Shown here: positions 1-7,745 of the stretch, one piece after another
Layout of the letters: every line of letters starts with the position of its first letter
Numbering within the stretch: the first letter of the stretch is position 1
Translations under genes and position numbers: made by a program
The notes under the pieces: generated by a model
What the model was told of the DNA's origin: nothing
Database searches by the model: none
Seen by the model: the letters and a program-made list of their open reading frames with translations, nothing else
Assembly (NCBI RefSeq): GCF_000236685.1
Contig: NC_016633.1
Span: forward strand, 3,415,815 to 3,479,814
DNA length: 64,000 bases
Source of the DNA: Sphaerochaeta pleomorpha str. Grapes
GTDB taxonomy: Bacteria; Spirochaetota; Spirochaetia; Sphaerochaetales; Sphaerochaetaceae
Direction: 5' to 3'

Positions 1-255
1 ATGAGATACCTGAAAGACAGGGGGTACCAGGTGCCTGGGGATATCTCGGTAGTCGGTTGCGATGATATCGAAATATCTTCCTATACCATTCCCCGGTTGA
101 CAACCATTCGGCAACCGGTTTCCGAAATGGGCAAAATGTCTGTTGCCATGCTCCATTCCCTGATCACCAGCGAAAGTAAAATGAATGTAAATATTGCCCT
201 TCCCTTTACTTTGATTGAAAGGGAGTCTGTAACCGAATATACAAAGAACATCTAA
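1..255 (+). CDS. LacI/PurR-family regulator, C-terminal end (cut by left edge)
   Basis: The 84 visible residues match the C-terminal part of a LacI-family sugar-binding domain: G-Y-x-V-P-x-D-I-S-V-V-G-C-D-D near residues 9-23, then T-x-P-x-L-T-T-I-R-Q-P and a closing L-I-E-R-E-S-V strand. The family is normally about 330-350 aa, so the HTH and most of the sensor lie left of the window and the ATG at position 1 is internal. LacI-type operator half-sites sit in both promoters just downstream, so it probably controls the sugar importer that follows. The ligand is unknown. Confidence 0.85.
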   Translation: MRYLKDRGYQVPGDISVVGCDDIEISSYTIPRLTTIRQPVSEMGKMSVAMLHSLITSESKMNVNIALPFTLIERESVTEYTKNI

Positions 256-480
256 AACCGATCGTGCCAAATGGGTGAAGATAGCAAGGATATGCATAAA
301 ACGCTCAAGGCTGTTGTCCTTTGGTTGTATCCCTGTTTGGTAAACGCTCCGATGCTACAGGATTCACAAAAAGAGCTTTGTCCCGGTCCTTTTCGGACAG
401 CTAGTATTTGATTCTGGTTTTTTCCCTTTCCTGGATGAAGACGGTTATGTTGCCTGCACCCTCCCTTGAAATTTTTTTTC

Positions 481-534
481 TTGACGATTTTGTTGGGGGA
501 GAAATATAATGAATACTATTGAAAACGTTTGCAT
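481..534 (+). promoter_or_regulatory. Promoter 1 with LacI-type operator
   Basis: TTGACG (481-486), an 18-nt spacer, and TATAAT (505-510). Eight nt further lies TTGAAAACGTTTGCAT (519-534), centred on CG, with 6 of 8 positions symmetrical. The left half TTGAAAAC is an ideal LacI-family half-site. The operator covers the expected transcription start, so binding should repress. No protein gene starts within 400 nt downstream. Confidence 0.65.
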
Positions 535-567
535 ATGGAATTTCCCAGCTATAAGGGGTTATTGTCG

Positions 568-621
568 CCAGTCAGGTTATGGAAAACCAAAAGAGAATGG
601 CCCCTGGCTGGAAAGGTTTTT
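568..621 (+). terminator. Possible hairpin terminator between the two promoters
   Basis: CCAGTCAGG (568-576) pairs with CCTGGCTGG (603-611), one G-T pair, followed by AAAGG and five T (617-621). It would stop a transcript from promoter 1 after roughly 100 nt. The loop is long (26 nt), so it could also be chance. The rest of 256-933 shows no gene. Confidence 0.3.
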
Positions 622-715
622 GTTGAGGGGAATGTATACATGCACACAATTAATACGATTAAGGAACAATTTTAGCTTCCTCTGCTGATGGGAAATGAAA
701 AAAATACCTTTTTGC

Positions 716-768
716 TTGACGGTTTTTGAAAGCTAGAAATATAATGACGTTATTGGTAACGTTTTCAA
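716..768 (+). promoter_or_regulatory. Promoter 2 with LacI-type operator, likely driving the sugar ABC operon
   Basis: TTGACG (716-721), 18-nt spacer, TATAAT (740-745), then TTGGTAACGTTTTCAA (753-768), a LacI-type operator centred on CG with 6 of 8 positions symmetrical. The right half GTTTTCAA is the exact complement of the good half-site of promoter 1. The importer genes begin about 180 nt downstream. The module closely resembles the one at 481-534. Confidence 0.7.
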
Positions 769-948
769 AGAATAGTGAATTGTACCAGATATTCGAACGA
801 AAGCTTTGAAAGATGGCTTGAAAACCAAGATACCGTTACTAGCTGAGAAGAATTATTTTCAAGTATCGTCTGGTGCTTTCCCCCTGACCAAACGAACCGA
901 TCGGCTCTCAGGGAATGAACCTAAATATCTAAGATGATGGAGTATCTA

Positions 949-1857
949 ATGAAAGTATCCAAGAAAATACAAATTTCATCTCCCAGAAAAAGAAGTCTGT
1001 CTCACGTGTATGAGCCTTACCTGTTTTTACTCCCTTCCCTCACCATTTTTTCCTTGTTCCTTTACTATCCTTTTATCCGTACCATGTATCTCAGCGCCTT
1101 TTTGACTAACAAGGTAGGTAAGCCTAAGATTCTTGCTGCATTTACGGAAAATGACAATTACCTTGCCTTATTCAAAGACCCCTCGTTCTGGGCAAGTGTT
1201 GTTGTAACGTTCCAATTTGTTGCCATAGTGGCACTGGGAGGGTTGCTTATAGGGTTGACCTCCAGCCTTCTCACCGAAAAGAAGTATTTTGGGTCCAGTA
1301 TAACGGCGGCTGTCTATGCCATGCCTATCGCAATAGCCTCTGCGGCTGCTTCCATGTCTTTCAAAATGATATTGCATCCGACCATTGGCCTGCTCAATTC
1401 ACTTATGGGTACCCAGATCAATTTCACCGGTGATTCTCGGTATGCCTTGGCCTCGGTCGCGGGGATGACCATCTGGCTTACCAGCGGCATCAACTTCATT
1501 TTCATCAGTGCAGGGCTTCGTAATGTTCCTGCAGAACTCTATGACAGTGCTTCCGTTGATGGGGCAGGGTATTGGAGAAAAGTGTTCAATGTTACTCTGC
1601 CGTGCATTTCGCCTACACTTTTCTTCCAGATTATTATCAATATAATCGGGGCCTTCCAGGCTTTCAGTCAGATTAAATTGCTGACAGAAGGTGGCCCTGG
1701 GGATGCTACAAACGTAATGGTGTGGTCTATTTACAAGGATGCATTCCGAAACTTCAGGTTCGGAGCGGCGGCCTCCAGGTCAATCGTTCTTTTCCTTATA
1801 GTGCTTACGATTACGATAATACAGTTTAGATTTGAGAAAAGGGGTGTGAACTACTAA
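949..1857 (+). CDS. Sugar ABC transporter permease, MalF/UgpA type
   Basis: Inner-membrane half of a carbohydrate importer. A hydrophobic segment near residues 20-45 (Y-L-F-L-L-P-S-L) is followed by about five more membrane spans. The cytoplasmic EAA loop reads L-Y-D-S-A-S-V-D-G-A-G-Y-W-R-K-V-F-N-V-T, with the typical VDGA...F..I.LP layout. I start at 949 because GGAG at 939-942 is well spaced for it; an in-frame ATG at 934 would add five residues. The stop overlaps the next start by one base (TAATG), so the two permeases are translationally coupled. The substrate cannot be read from the sequence. Confidence 0.9.
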   Translation: MKVSKKIQISSPRKRSLSHVYEPYLFLLPSLTIFSLFLYYPFIRTMYLSAFLTNKVGKPKILAAFTENDNYLALFKDPSFWASVVVTFQFVAIVALGGLLIGLTSSLLTEKKYFGSSITAAVYAMPIAIASAAASMSFKMILHPTIGLLNSLMGTQINFTGDSRYALASVAGMTIWLTSGINFIFISAGLRNVPAELYDSASVDGAGYWRKVFNVTLPCISPTLFFQIIINIIGAFQAFSQIKLLTEGGPGDATNVMVWSIYKDAFRNFRFGAAASRSIVLFLIVLTITIIQFRFEKRGVNY

Positions 1858-2696
1858 TGCGCATAACAACCATTCAAAGAAATAGATTGCAGAATTTTGG
1901 GCGTTTTGTAATGAATATTCCCCTCATGCTGGTAATCTTGGTTCCCCTGCTCTATACCGTATCGATATCGGTGATGCCGGCAGACGAAATATACAGTAAC
2001 CATATTTTCCCGACTTCAGTCAATTTTGTAAATTACATCCAGGCGTTCGTAAACCCGTATTATAACTTTTTGAGGATGATTTTAAACTCCTTTATCGTAT
2101 CGACTGTAGTAATGCTCGGACAGATGGTTACTTGTTCCCTGGCAGCCTTTGCTTTTTCGTTCCTTGAATTCAGGGGAAAGAAACTATTATTCATAAGTGT
2201 CCTGGCTACGATGATGGTTCCTGGCGAAGTCACCATAATTGCAAATTACCTGACTATGGCCCAATGGGGTTGGCTGGATTCGTACCGTGCCTTGATCTTC
2301 CCCTACCTAACCAGTGCAATGGGAATATTCCTGTTGAGACAATACTATCTGACGTTTGCAAAAGAATTGTACGAAGCGGCAAAACTTGATGGTTGTTCCA
2401 ATCTCCGTTTTCTGTTGAGTATTGTTCTTCCGCTTTCGAGGCCGGCTCTTGGGGCTTTGGGTGCCTATGTATTCCTTAATACCTGGAACCAGTATATGTG
2501 GCCGCTGTTGGTCACCAATTCGAGTTCTTACCGGACTGTCCAGATTGGGATATCGATGCTGTATGACGTCGATGCACAATCACTGGGGTTGATGATGGCT
2601 GGAGTTGTGATAGTAATTGTTCCATCGTTAAGCATTTTCGTATTTATGAACAAGCAATTGATCAACGGTTTGATGGCAGGGGCAGTGAAAGGATAA
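1857..2696 (+). CDS. Sugar ABC transporter permease, MalG/UgpE type
   Basis: Second membrane subunit, 279 aa with six predicted spans. The EAA loop is L-Y-E-A-A-K-L-D-G-C-S-N-L-R-F-L followed by S-I-V-L-P-L-S-R-P-A, the usual contact to the ATPase. It begins inside the stop codon of the first permease. No ATPase gene is nearby; sugar importers of this family often share an MsiK/MalK-type ATPase encoded elsewhere. The binding protein follows after 127 nt, an unusual order since it is often first. Confidence 0.9.
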   Translation: MRITTIQRNRLQNFGRFVMNIPLMLVILVPLLYTVSISVMPADEIYSNHIFPTSVNFVNYIQAFVNPYYNFLRMILNSFIVSTVVMLGQMVTCSLAAFAFSFLEFRGKKLLFISVLATMMVPGEVTIIANYLTMAQWGWLDSYRALIFPYLTSAMGIFLLRQYYLTFAKELYEAAKLDGCSNLRFLLSIVLPLSRPALGALGAYVFLNTWNQYMWPLLVTNSSSYRTVQIGISMLYDVDAQSLGLMMAGVVIVIVPSLSIFVFMNKQLINGLMAGAVKG

Positions 2697-2823
2697 CCTT
2701 TGGAGGAGAGGTTATTGTGTGCTGCTATAGTGACTCTGTTATATTCTCGGTACTTGATCTATGCATTGGTAAAAATGGGCGTATTTTGCGTTCCATCGGA
2801 ATTATCGAACGAGGAGAAAAAAA

Positions 2824-4188
2824 ATGAGGAATGGAAAAATGAAGAAAGTATTGTGCTTGCTTCTGGTCGGGGTCTTTTTGGTAGGGACCTGTTTCGCCAA
2901 TGGCGCGGCAGAGAAAGGGCCGAGTGCTCCTGTTAAGAGTGCTGGACCTGTTGAGATAACATTCTGGCATGCTATGGGCGGAGTCAATGGCGAAGCTATG
3001 GTTGCCATGGTAGATGAATTCAACAAGAACTATGAAGGCAAGATACACGTAAACTACGAGTTTCAGGGCACCTATGATGATGAATTCTCCAAAATCCAGG
3101 CTTCCGGCGGAAATTATCCTTGTGATATCGTCCAGGTCTATGATATTGGATCCCGCTACATGATCGATTCTGGCTGGATTGTTCCTGTCCAGAAATTCAT
3201 CACAAGCGATAAATATGATATCAGCCAGCTTGAACCCAATATTGCAGCTTACTATACAGTTGACGGGACTTTGTACTCCATGCCGTTCAACAGCTCCACT
3301 CCTGTTCTCTACTACAATAAGACTGCTTTCAAAGAAGCAGGTATCGATAAGGTCCCGACTTGTTTCGAGGACGTTTACGAAATTGCAAGCAAACTGAAGA
3401 TTGTCAATCCCGACGGCAGCGTCAAACGCTATGGATTCGGAATGGGCAACTATGGTTGGTTCTTCGAGCAGTGGATGGGCAAGATGGGCAAAAACTACGT
3501 AAACAACAACAACGGACGTGGCAAGAATTATGCTACAGCAGTTGATTTTGATGTGAACGGTGGTGGCTTGGCTATTATCAATGTCTGGGACAAAGTACTC
3601 AAAGAAGGGATTGCCCCTTATCTCAACCAAGGCAACAATGATGCCAAGGCCGCTTTCATTGCAGGAAATACTTGCATGGTACTTGAGTCTACGGCAGCTT
3701 TGAAATCCTTGCTTTTGAACGTAGGTGACAATTTTGAGATCGGCGTTGCTTACTTCCCGTCGATCAATCGCAATGACGTCGGTGGCGTATCGGTTGGTGG
3801 CGGTTCCATGTGGATGATGAATACCGGTAACGAAGCCAGAATGAATGCTACCTGGGAATTCCTGAAATTCATGGTTTCCCCTGAGATGCAGGCTACCTGG
3901 AATGCAAAGACCGGTTATTTCCCTGTAACTGTTGCTGCAGCCAATACTGCAACCTTCAAAGAGAATATTGCAAAGTATCCTCAGTTCCAGGTTGCCCTCG
4001 ACCAGCTGCATAGTTCTTCCCCGAAGTATGCAGGGGCTTTGCTCAGCGTCTTCTCCGAGTCCCGCCAGATTGTACAGGATTATATTGCCCGGCTTGCCAA
4101 CAGTGAGTTGACCCCACAGGCTACTCTTGACGGAATGGCCAAAGACATCAACAAGGCAATCACTAGTTATAACCTGGTCAACTATTAA
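2824..4188 (+). CDS. Sugar ABC transporter substrate-binding protein
   Basis: A 454-aa extracellular solute-binding protein of the MalE/UgpB class (SBP family 1). Residues 1-25 form a signal peptide ending F-A-N-G-A-A-E. The mature part starts V-E-I-T-F-W-H-A-M-G-G and carries the Y-N-K-x-x-F-K-E-A-G-I hinge motif and a W-x-F-L-K-F-M-V-S-P-E-M-Q motif near residue 340. GAGGAG at 2811-2816 sets the start. C23 precedes FANG but there is no canonical lipobox. It is the last gene of the operon, ended by a strong terminator. Confidence 0.92.
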   Translation: MRNGKMKKVLCLLLVGVFLVGTCFANGAAEKGPSAPVKSAGPVEITFWHAMGGVNGEAMVAMVDEFNKNYEGKIHVNYEFQGTYDDEFSKIQASGGNYPCDIVQVYDIGSRYMIDSGWIVPVQKFITSDKYDISQLEPNIAAYYTVDGTLYSMPFNSSTPVLYYNKTAFKEAGIDKVPTCFEDVYEIASKLKIVNPDGSVKRYGFGMGNYGWFFEQWMGKMGKNYVNNNNGRGKNYATAVDFDVNGGGLAIINVWDKVLKEGIAPYLNQGNNDAKAAFIAGNTCMVLESTAALKSLLLNVGDNFEIGVAYFPSINRNDVGGVSVGGGSMWMMNTGNEARMNATWEFLKFMVSPEMQATWNAKTGYFPVTVAAANTATFKENIAKYPQFQVALDQLHSSSPKYAGALLSVFSESRQIVQDYIARLANSELTPQATLDGMAKDINKAITSYNLVNY

Positions 4189-4250
4189 GTTAAAATAGGG
4201 TTTTGATTCACCGTCAGCTTTCGTAAGACTGGCATGATGCTTAACCATGA

Positions 4251-4290
4251 GGGGCTGTTTCATGAAAGAAAATGGAACAGCCCCCTTTTT
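4251..4290 (+). terminator. Rho-independent terminator of the sugar ABC operon
   Basis: A 13-bp stem, GGGGCTGTTTCAT (4251-4263) with ATGGAACAGCCCC (4272-4284), one G-T pair, and then five T. Between here and 4555 I see no convincing gene. Confidence 0.9.
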
Positions 4291-4552
4291 ATATGCGTAT
4301 TGTTTCGCAGCAGGACCTGAATCCCTCAGGACGGGGAGACCTTTGTTTACCGAGTTGGTAGGTGCCTGCAGTTTTTGATAATGTACTGTTCCTTCTCAGC
4401 ATATTCCTGTTCGGCAATACATGCATGCACCCTATTGAATAAAGCATTGATAGTGCAACGCATGTTCGTTCCAGACCCAAAGTATTAGGTCTCAGGCAAA
4501 TCGAGAAGTGAAGATTGATCGATGCTATCATGCACAACGAGTGTAGAATACA

Positions 4553-4585
4553 TAAAAAGAAACAGGCAGATTTGGCCTGCCTGTT
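4553..4585 (-). terminator. Terminator of the PLP-enzyme operon
   Basis: AACAGGCAG (4561-4569) pairs with CTGCCTGTT (4577-4585). On the minus strand the stem is followed by TTTCTTTTTATG. It lies 35 nt past the stop of the threonine-synthase-like gene. Confidence 0.85.
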
Positions 4586-4620
4586 CCCCTTCTTATTTGC
4601 TATCTTTTGTTTCTTGTGAG

Positions 4621-5847
4621 TTACTTCTCAAACCGTTTGATCACTGCTTCCTTGCTGTTCTCAATTGCCTCGGGAATGGAAACCCTTCCGGTGAAGACTG
4701 CCATATCCTTGAAACCGGTACCGGTGAGAAGCGTACAGACGCTGACATCCTTTCCGAATTTCTCGATGAGCATCTTGCTATCCTTGACAACCCCGGCCCA
4801 GGCACAGGCTGCTGCAGGCTCGACAAAAATGCCGGCTTCCCTGGTCAGTTCAAGCTGGGCGTCAAGGATTTCACTGTCGTCAACCTCAGTAGCCCAACCC
4901 TCGCATTCGTTGATATAGCGCACGGCCATACGCCCGTTTGCAGGACTTTCGACGCTGATGCTGTCAGCACGGGTGGTAGCTGCCTCGATGCAACTGAAAT
5001 CCCCGGTCTTCCACGCTTTGCTGATTGCATTGCTCTGCTTGCTCTGTACACAGATGATATGGGGCATTTTCTCGATAAGCCCTGCTTCCTTGAGGTCGTA
5101 GAAACCCTTGAAGACCCCGGCATAGATACAGCCGTCCCCAACTGGCACATAGACCACATCGGGAACCTTGCGTCCCATCTGCTCGAACAGCTCGATGGAA
5201 ATGCTCTTTTTGCCTTCGATGGTCATGGGGTTGTAGGCGGTATTGCGGTTGATTCCCCCGAAACGCTCGGTATAGGCAATGGAAAGGGCAAAGGCATCAT
5301 CATAGGTGCCCTTTACCGGTACTACCGTTGCCCCATAGAGAACGCTCTGCATCAATTTGTTAATCGGGGCTGAGGCAGGGACAAAGAGAATGATTTCCAG
5401 ACCATAGGCAGCTCCTGCACAGCTCATTGCAGCCCCGGCATTCCCGGTAGAGGCCAAGGCAATACGGTTTTCCCCATGGGCGAGGGCTTGGCCTACGATC
5501 AACTGGCTGGCACGGTCCTTGAAAGAGCCAGAGGGCAGGGTGCTGTCCAGTTTGCAGCTAAGATTCTTGATACCGTATTTTTTAGCAAGGCGAACTGGTT
5601 CTGCCAAGGGAGTCCCCCCTACTGGGTAGGCTGAGGGAGTAGGAACTTCGTAGGGAAAGAAATCATACATAGTGACATGTTCTTTTTGGGCAAGGGTTTT
5701 CAAGTCTTCCTTGTTAAGTTTGACTATCAAGTTGCCTTTGGGGAACGAGGTCCCGTCATTGAGCTTGGCACAGGTTGGACACTGGTAGATTACCTCGCCC
5801 GTTTCAAATACATTGCCGCAATCGCAGCATTCATAGGTAAAACGCAT
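4621..5847 (-). CDS. Threonine-synthase-like PLP enzyme with N-terminal zinc ribbon
   Basis: A fold-type-II PLP enzyme of 408 aa. An N-terminal zinc ribbon uses C7-x2-C10 and C23-x2-C26. The PLP lysine is K110 in P-S-G-S-F-K-D-R-A-S, and the cofactor ring-binding loop S-T-G-N-A-G is at 133-138. A late P-V-G-D-G-C-I-Y-A-G loop corresponds to the phosphate-binding turn. SFKDR is typical of threonine synthase, so ordinary ThrC (phosphohomoserine to threonine) is possible. No hom or thrB is nearby. It shares an operon with another PLP enzyme next to the purine island, so a ureido- or diamino-acid lyase role is an alternative. GGAGG precedes the ATG. Confidence 0.8.
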   Translation of the reverse strand: MRFTYECCDCGNVFETGEVIYQCPTCAKLNDGTSFPKGNLIVKLNKEDLKTLAQKEHVTMYDFFPYEVPTPSAYPVGGTPLAEPVRLAKKYGIKNLSCKLDSTLPSGSFKDRASQLIVGQALAHGENRIALASTGNAGAAMSCAGAAYGLEIILFVPASAPINKLMQSVLYGATVVPVKGTYDDAFALSIAYTERFGGINRNTAYNPMTIEGKKSISIELFEQMGRKVPDVVYVPVGDGCIYAGVFKGFYDLKEAGLIEKMPHIICVQSKQSNAISKAWKTGDFSCIEAATTRADSISVESPANGRMAVRYINECEGWATEVDDSEILDAQLELTREAGIFVEPAAACAWAGVVKDSKMLIEKFGKDVSVCTLLTGTGFKDMAVFTGRVSIPEAIENSKEAVIKRFEK

Positions 5848-5860
5848 TTTTCCTCCAGGA

Positions 5861-5890
5861 TAAAAAATGCCGGACAGTTAAGCCCGGCAT
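5861..5890 (-). terminator. Terminator-like hairpin between the two PLP genes
   Basis: ATGCCGG (5867-5873) pairs with CCGGCAT (5884-5890). On the minus strand the stem is followed by six T and then, after only a few bases, by the GGAGG site of the downstream gene. It could limit read-through into the threonine-synthase-like gene. Confidence 0.7.
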
Positions 5891-5906
5891 CTGGTAGTAG
5901 CAATCG

Positions 5907-7373
5907 TTATTTTGCCAAGACTTCCTTGTTGAACGCCTCGATCAATTCATCGATCTTGTCTGCCATGGCAGGAAGTTGCTTCCAGTAGTTCTTGTCGTAC
6001 CACTGGGCATTGATCTCTGCATAGGTTTTGCCCTGCTGTTCAACCCAAGTATAGTACTTGAGGTTGTGGACGCGAAGCCTATCGTAATAGGAAAGCTCGA
6101 GAGCATTGTCGATTCCCTGGTGCATGAGGGAAGCGGCGAGCACGCGGACAGCTTCGAGTTCGTCGAACTTGCCTTGTTTCTCATCCAGTTCCTTCAAACG
6201 GGAAGTGTACATGACGGAGCTGTCGGTCAGGACAGTGAAGATTACATCGTCCTCGTCCATCTCATAGTACTTGGCCATCTTGATTGCGCCGAGCATGTTG
6301 CCGATACCGCTGATCCCGAACAAAGCCAGGTTTGCAATGTCTGCATCACAGACGCCCATTTTCTTGAGGTACTCGATACCTGCACTTTCATTGAACAAGC
6401 GATAGATATCCATGCAGTCCTGGTCGTCGATGGCAAGGACCATATCGGTGTTCTTGACATTGTGGATCCATGGAACATGCTTGTCGCCGATACCTTCGAT
6501 TCTGTGTCCGCCGAAGCCGTTGCGAAGCAATGTAGGGCACTGGAGGGCTTCAGCCGCGCCGATCTTGAGGCCAGGATAGACATCTTTAAGGTGATCTCCG
6601 GCTGCCAGGGTTCCGCCGGAACCGGTAGCAGAAACATAACCACGGACGTTCTCGTCCTTGATTCCCTGTTTCTTGGCGATCTCGATCATAGCACCACCGG
6701 TTACGGTATAGTGCCAAAGGTAGTTCTCGAACTGCTCGAACTGATTGAAAATGACAATGTGCTGGCCGCGTTCTGCATCAAGCTCATGGCATTTGTCAAA
6801 GATTTCCTTGACGTTTGATTCACAACCCGGGGTTGCAATGATCTCGCCGGCAACTGTCTTGAGCCAATTGAACCGTTCCTGGCTCATTTCCTCGGGGAGG
6901 ATGGCGATGGATTTGCATCCGAGCAAAGCACTGTTGTAGGCACCACCGCGGCAATAGTTGCCGGTGGACGGCCATACGGCCTGCTGGTCGACAGAGTCAA
7001 AGTTACCGGTGACAAGAGCGGGAGCCAGACAAGCATAGGTTGCACCGACTTTGTGAACCCCGGTGGGGAACCACTTTCCGGCCATGGCAATGATACGGGC
7101 TTTGCAGCCTGTGATCGCGCGTGGGATTTCAATGTAGTTGACATCACCAAACTTTCCGCCTTTCTCGACGGGTTCGTTATGCCAGGTTACTCTGAAAAGG
7201 TTGACAGGATCGACGTCCCACAAACCAGTTACAGCGAGTTTGGCCTTGATATCCTCAGGTACAGTGGAAGGGTCCACCATCTGCTTGAAAGTAGGAAGTA
7301 CAATACTTTTTTCCCTACAGCGTTTAATGTTCTTTTCCCTTACTTCAGGGTTAACATTCAAATTAATCAACAT
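5907..7373 (-). CDS. PLP-dependent fold-type-II lyase of unknown substrate
   Basis: 488 aa, distantly like cysteine synthase, threonine dehydratase and diaminopropionate ammonia-lyase. The PLP lysine is probably K108 in F-P-T-G-V-H-K-V-G-A-T-Y. S-T-G-N at 136-139 would contact the cofactor ring and G-S-G-G-T at 251-255 the phosphate. The chain is about 100-150 aa longer than O-acetylserine sulfhydrylase, with an extended N-terminus and a helical C-terminal tail. It leads the two-gene leftward operon; a copy of the 49-nt element found near ygfK lies just upstream of its promoter. A ureido- or diaminopropionate lyase role in purine breakdown is my inference; the product is not established. Confidence 0.75.
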   Translation of the reverse strand: MLINLNVNPEVREKNIKRCREKSIVLPTFKQMVDPSTVPEDIKAKLAVTGLWDVDPVNLFRVTWHNEPVEKGGKFGDVNYIEIPRAITGCKARIIAMAGKWFPTGVHKVGATYACLAPALVTGNFDSVDQQAVWPSTGNYCRGGAYNSALLGCKSIAILPEEMSQERFNWLKTVAGEIIATPGCESNVKEIFDKCHELDAERGQHIVIFNQFEQFENYLWHYTVTGGAMIEIAKKQGIKDENVRGYVSATGSGGTLAAGDHLKDVYPGLKIGAAEALQCPTLLRNGFGGHRIEGIGDKHVPWIHNVKNTDMVLAIDDQDCMDIYRLFNESAGIEYLKKMGVCDADIANLALFGISGIGNMLGAIKMAKYYEMDEDDVIFTVLTDSSVMYTSRLKELDEKQGKFDELEAVRVLAASLMHQGIDNALELSYYDRLRVHNLKYYTWVEQQGKTYAEINAQWYDKNYWKQLPAMADKIDELIEAFNKEVLAK

Positions 7374-7419
7374 ATCATTTCCTCCATGCGGTCACTAGGT
7401 TGCAATTTTCAATGAGTCA

Positions 7420-7447
7420 AGTATACAGGAATGCAATGAAATGTAAA
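7420..7447 (-). promoter_or_regulatory. Promoter of the PLP-enzyme operon
   Basis: Read on the minus strand: TTTACA (7447-7442), 16-nt spacer, TATACT (7425-7420). The expected start is 40 nt upstream of the 488-aa lyase ATG. A single TTGCAA lies downstream of the -10 box. Confidence 0.6.
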
Positions 7448-7481
7448 GAGAAATATTCGTGAAAGTTAGATTTTACCATCA

Positions 7482-7530
7482 TATATTGCGTTAAGTATCA
7501 GTAAATTGTTATTAATTTATGGTAAAGTGC
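7482..7530. promoter_or_regulatory. Shared 49-nt element, copy A
   Basis: Two conserved blocks: 22 nt starting TATATTGCGTTAAGT (7482-7503) and the 15-mer TTTATGGTAAAGTGC (7516-7530), separated by 12 variable nt. Copy B at 12157-12205 has 20/22 and 15/15 identity with the same 12-nt gap. Here it lies about 35-83 nt upstream of the PLP-operon -35 box. A TTGAC follows after 29 nt in both copies. Likely a binding site for one regulator; a leader RNA element is less likely. Confidence 0.6.
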
Positions 7531-7640
7531 GATTTATTTGATAATTATAATTATTTCTCTTGACTTTTTCAAAACCTTTTAGGCTTTTGAGGGGTTTTCT
7601 GGTGGACCTCGGCCTTCGTTTTGAAGGGAAGAAGAGGAAA

Positions 7641-7670
7641 CGATAAAAAAGGGGCAAGCGCTGCCTTTTG
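7641..7670 (-). terminator. Probable terminator after the potC-like gene
   Basis: On the minus strand, AAAAGGCA-GCGC-TTGCCCCTTTTTT forms a short GC stem followed by six T. It sits about 75 nt downstream of the last transporter gene and separates it from the PLP operon. Confidence 0.5.
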
Positions 7671-7745
7671 GAGGAAACAAGGCAAAACGAACCCCAAGGC
7701 CGCGGGGCAACCAAGGGATTCGTTGTCTGTTGTTTCGTTAGGTAA

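Noticed and set aside
2700-2936. Small hydrophobic frame between permease and binding protein
   Set aside because: TTG start without a good site, runs on into the binding-protein gene in another frame, no recognisable domain.
2725-4263. Long open frame opposite the first sugar-binding protein (512 codons)
   Set aside because: It mirrors the codon pattern of a clear binding-protein gene, has no family motifs and no ribosome site. Same verdict for long antisense frames at 4522-5373, 5976-6818, 12552-13826, 14379-15458 and 24675-26168.
4289-4537. Possible 82-codon gene in the gap after the sugar operon
   Set aside because: Composition is not protein-like, starts in no clear promoter and overlaps the terminator region.
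7482-7530. 49-nt element as a riboswitch
   Set aside because: No stable long-range pairing between the two blocks and no compensating changes between the copies; a protein site is the simpler reading, though not proven.
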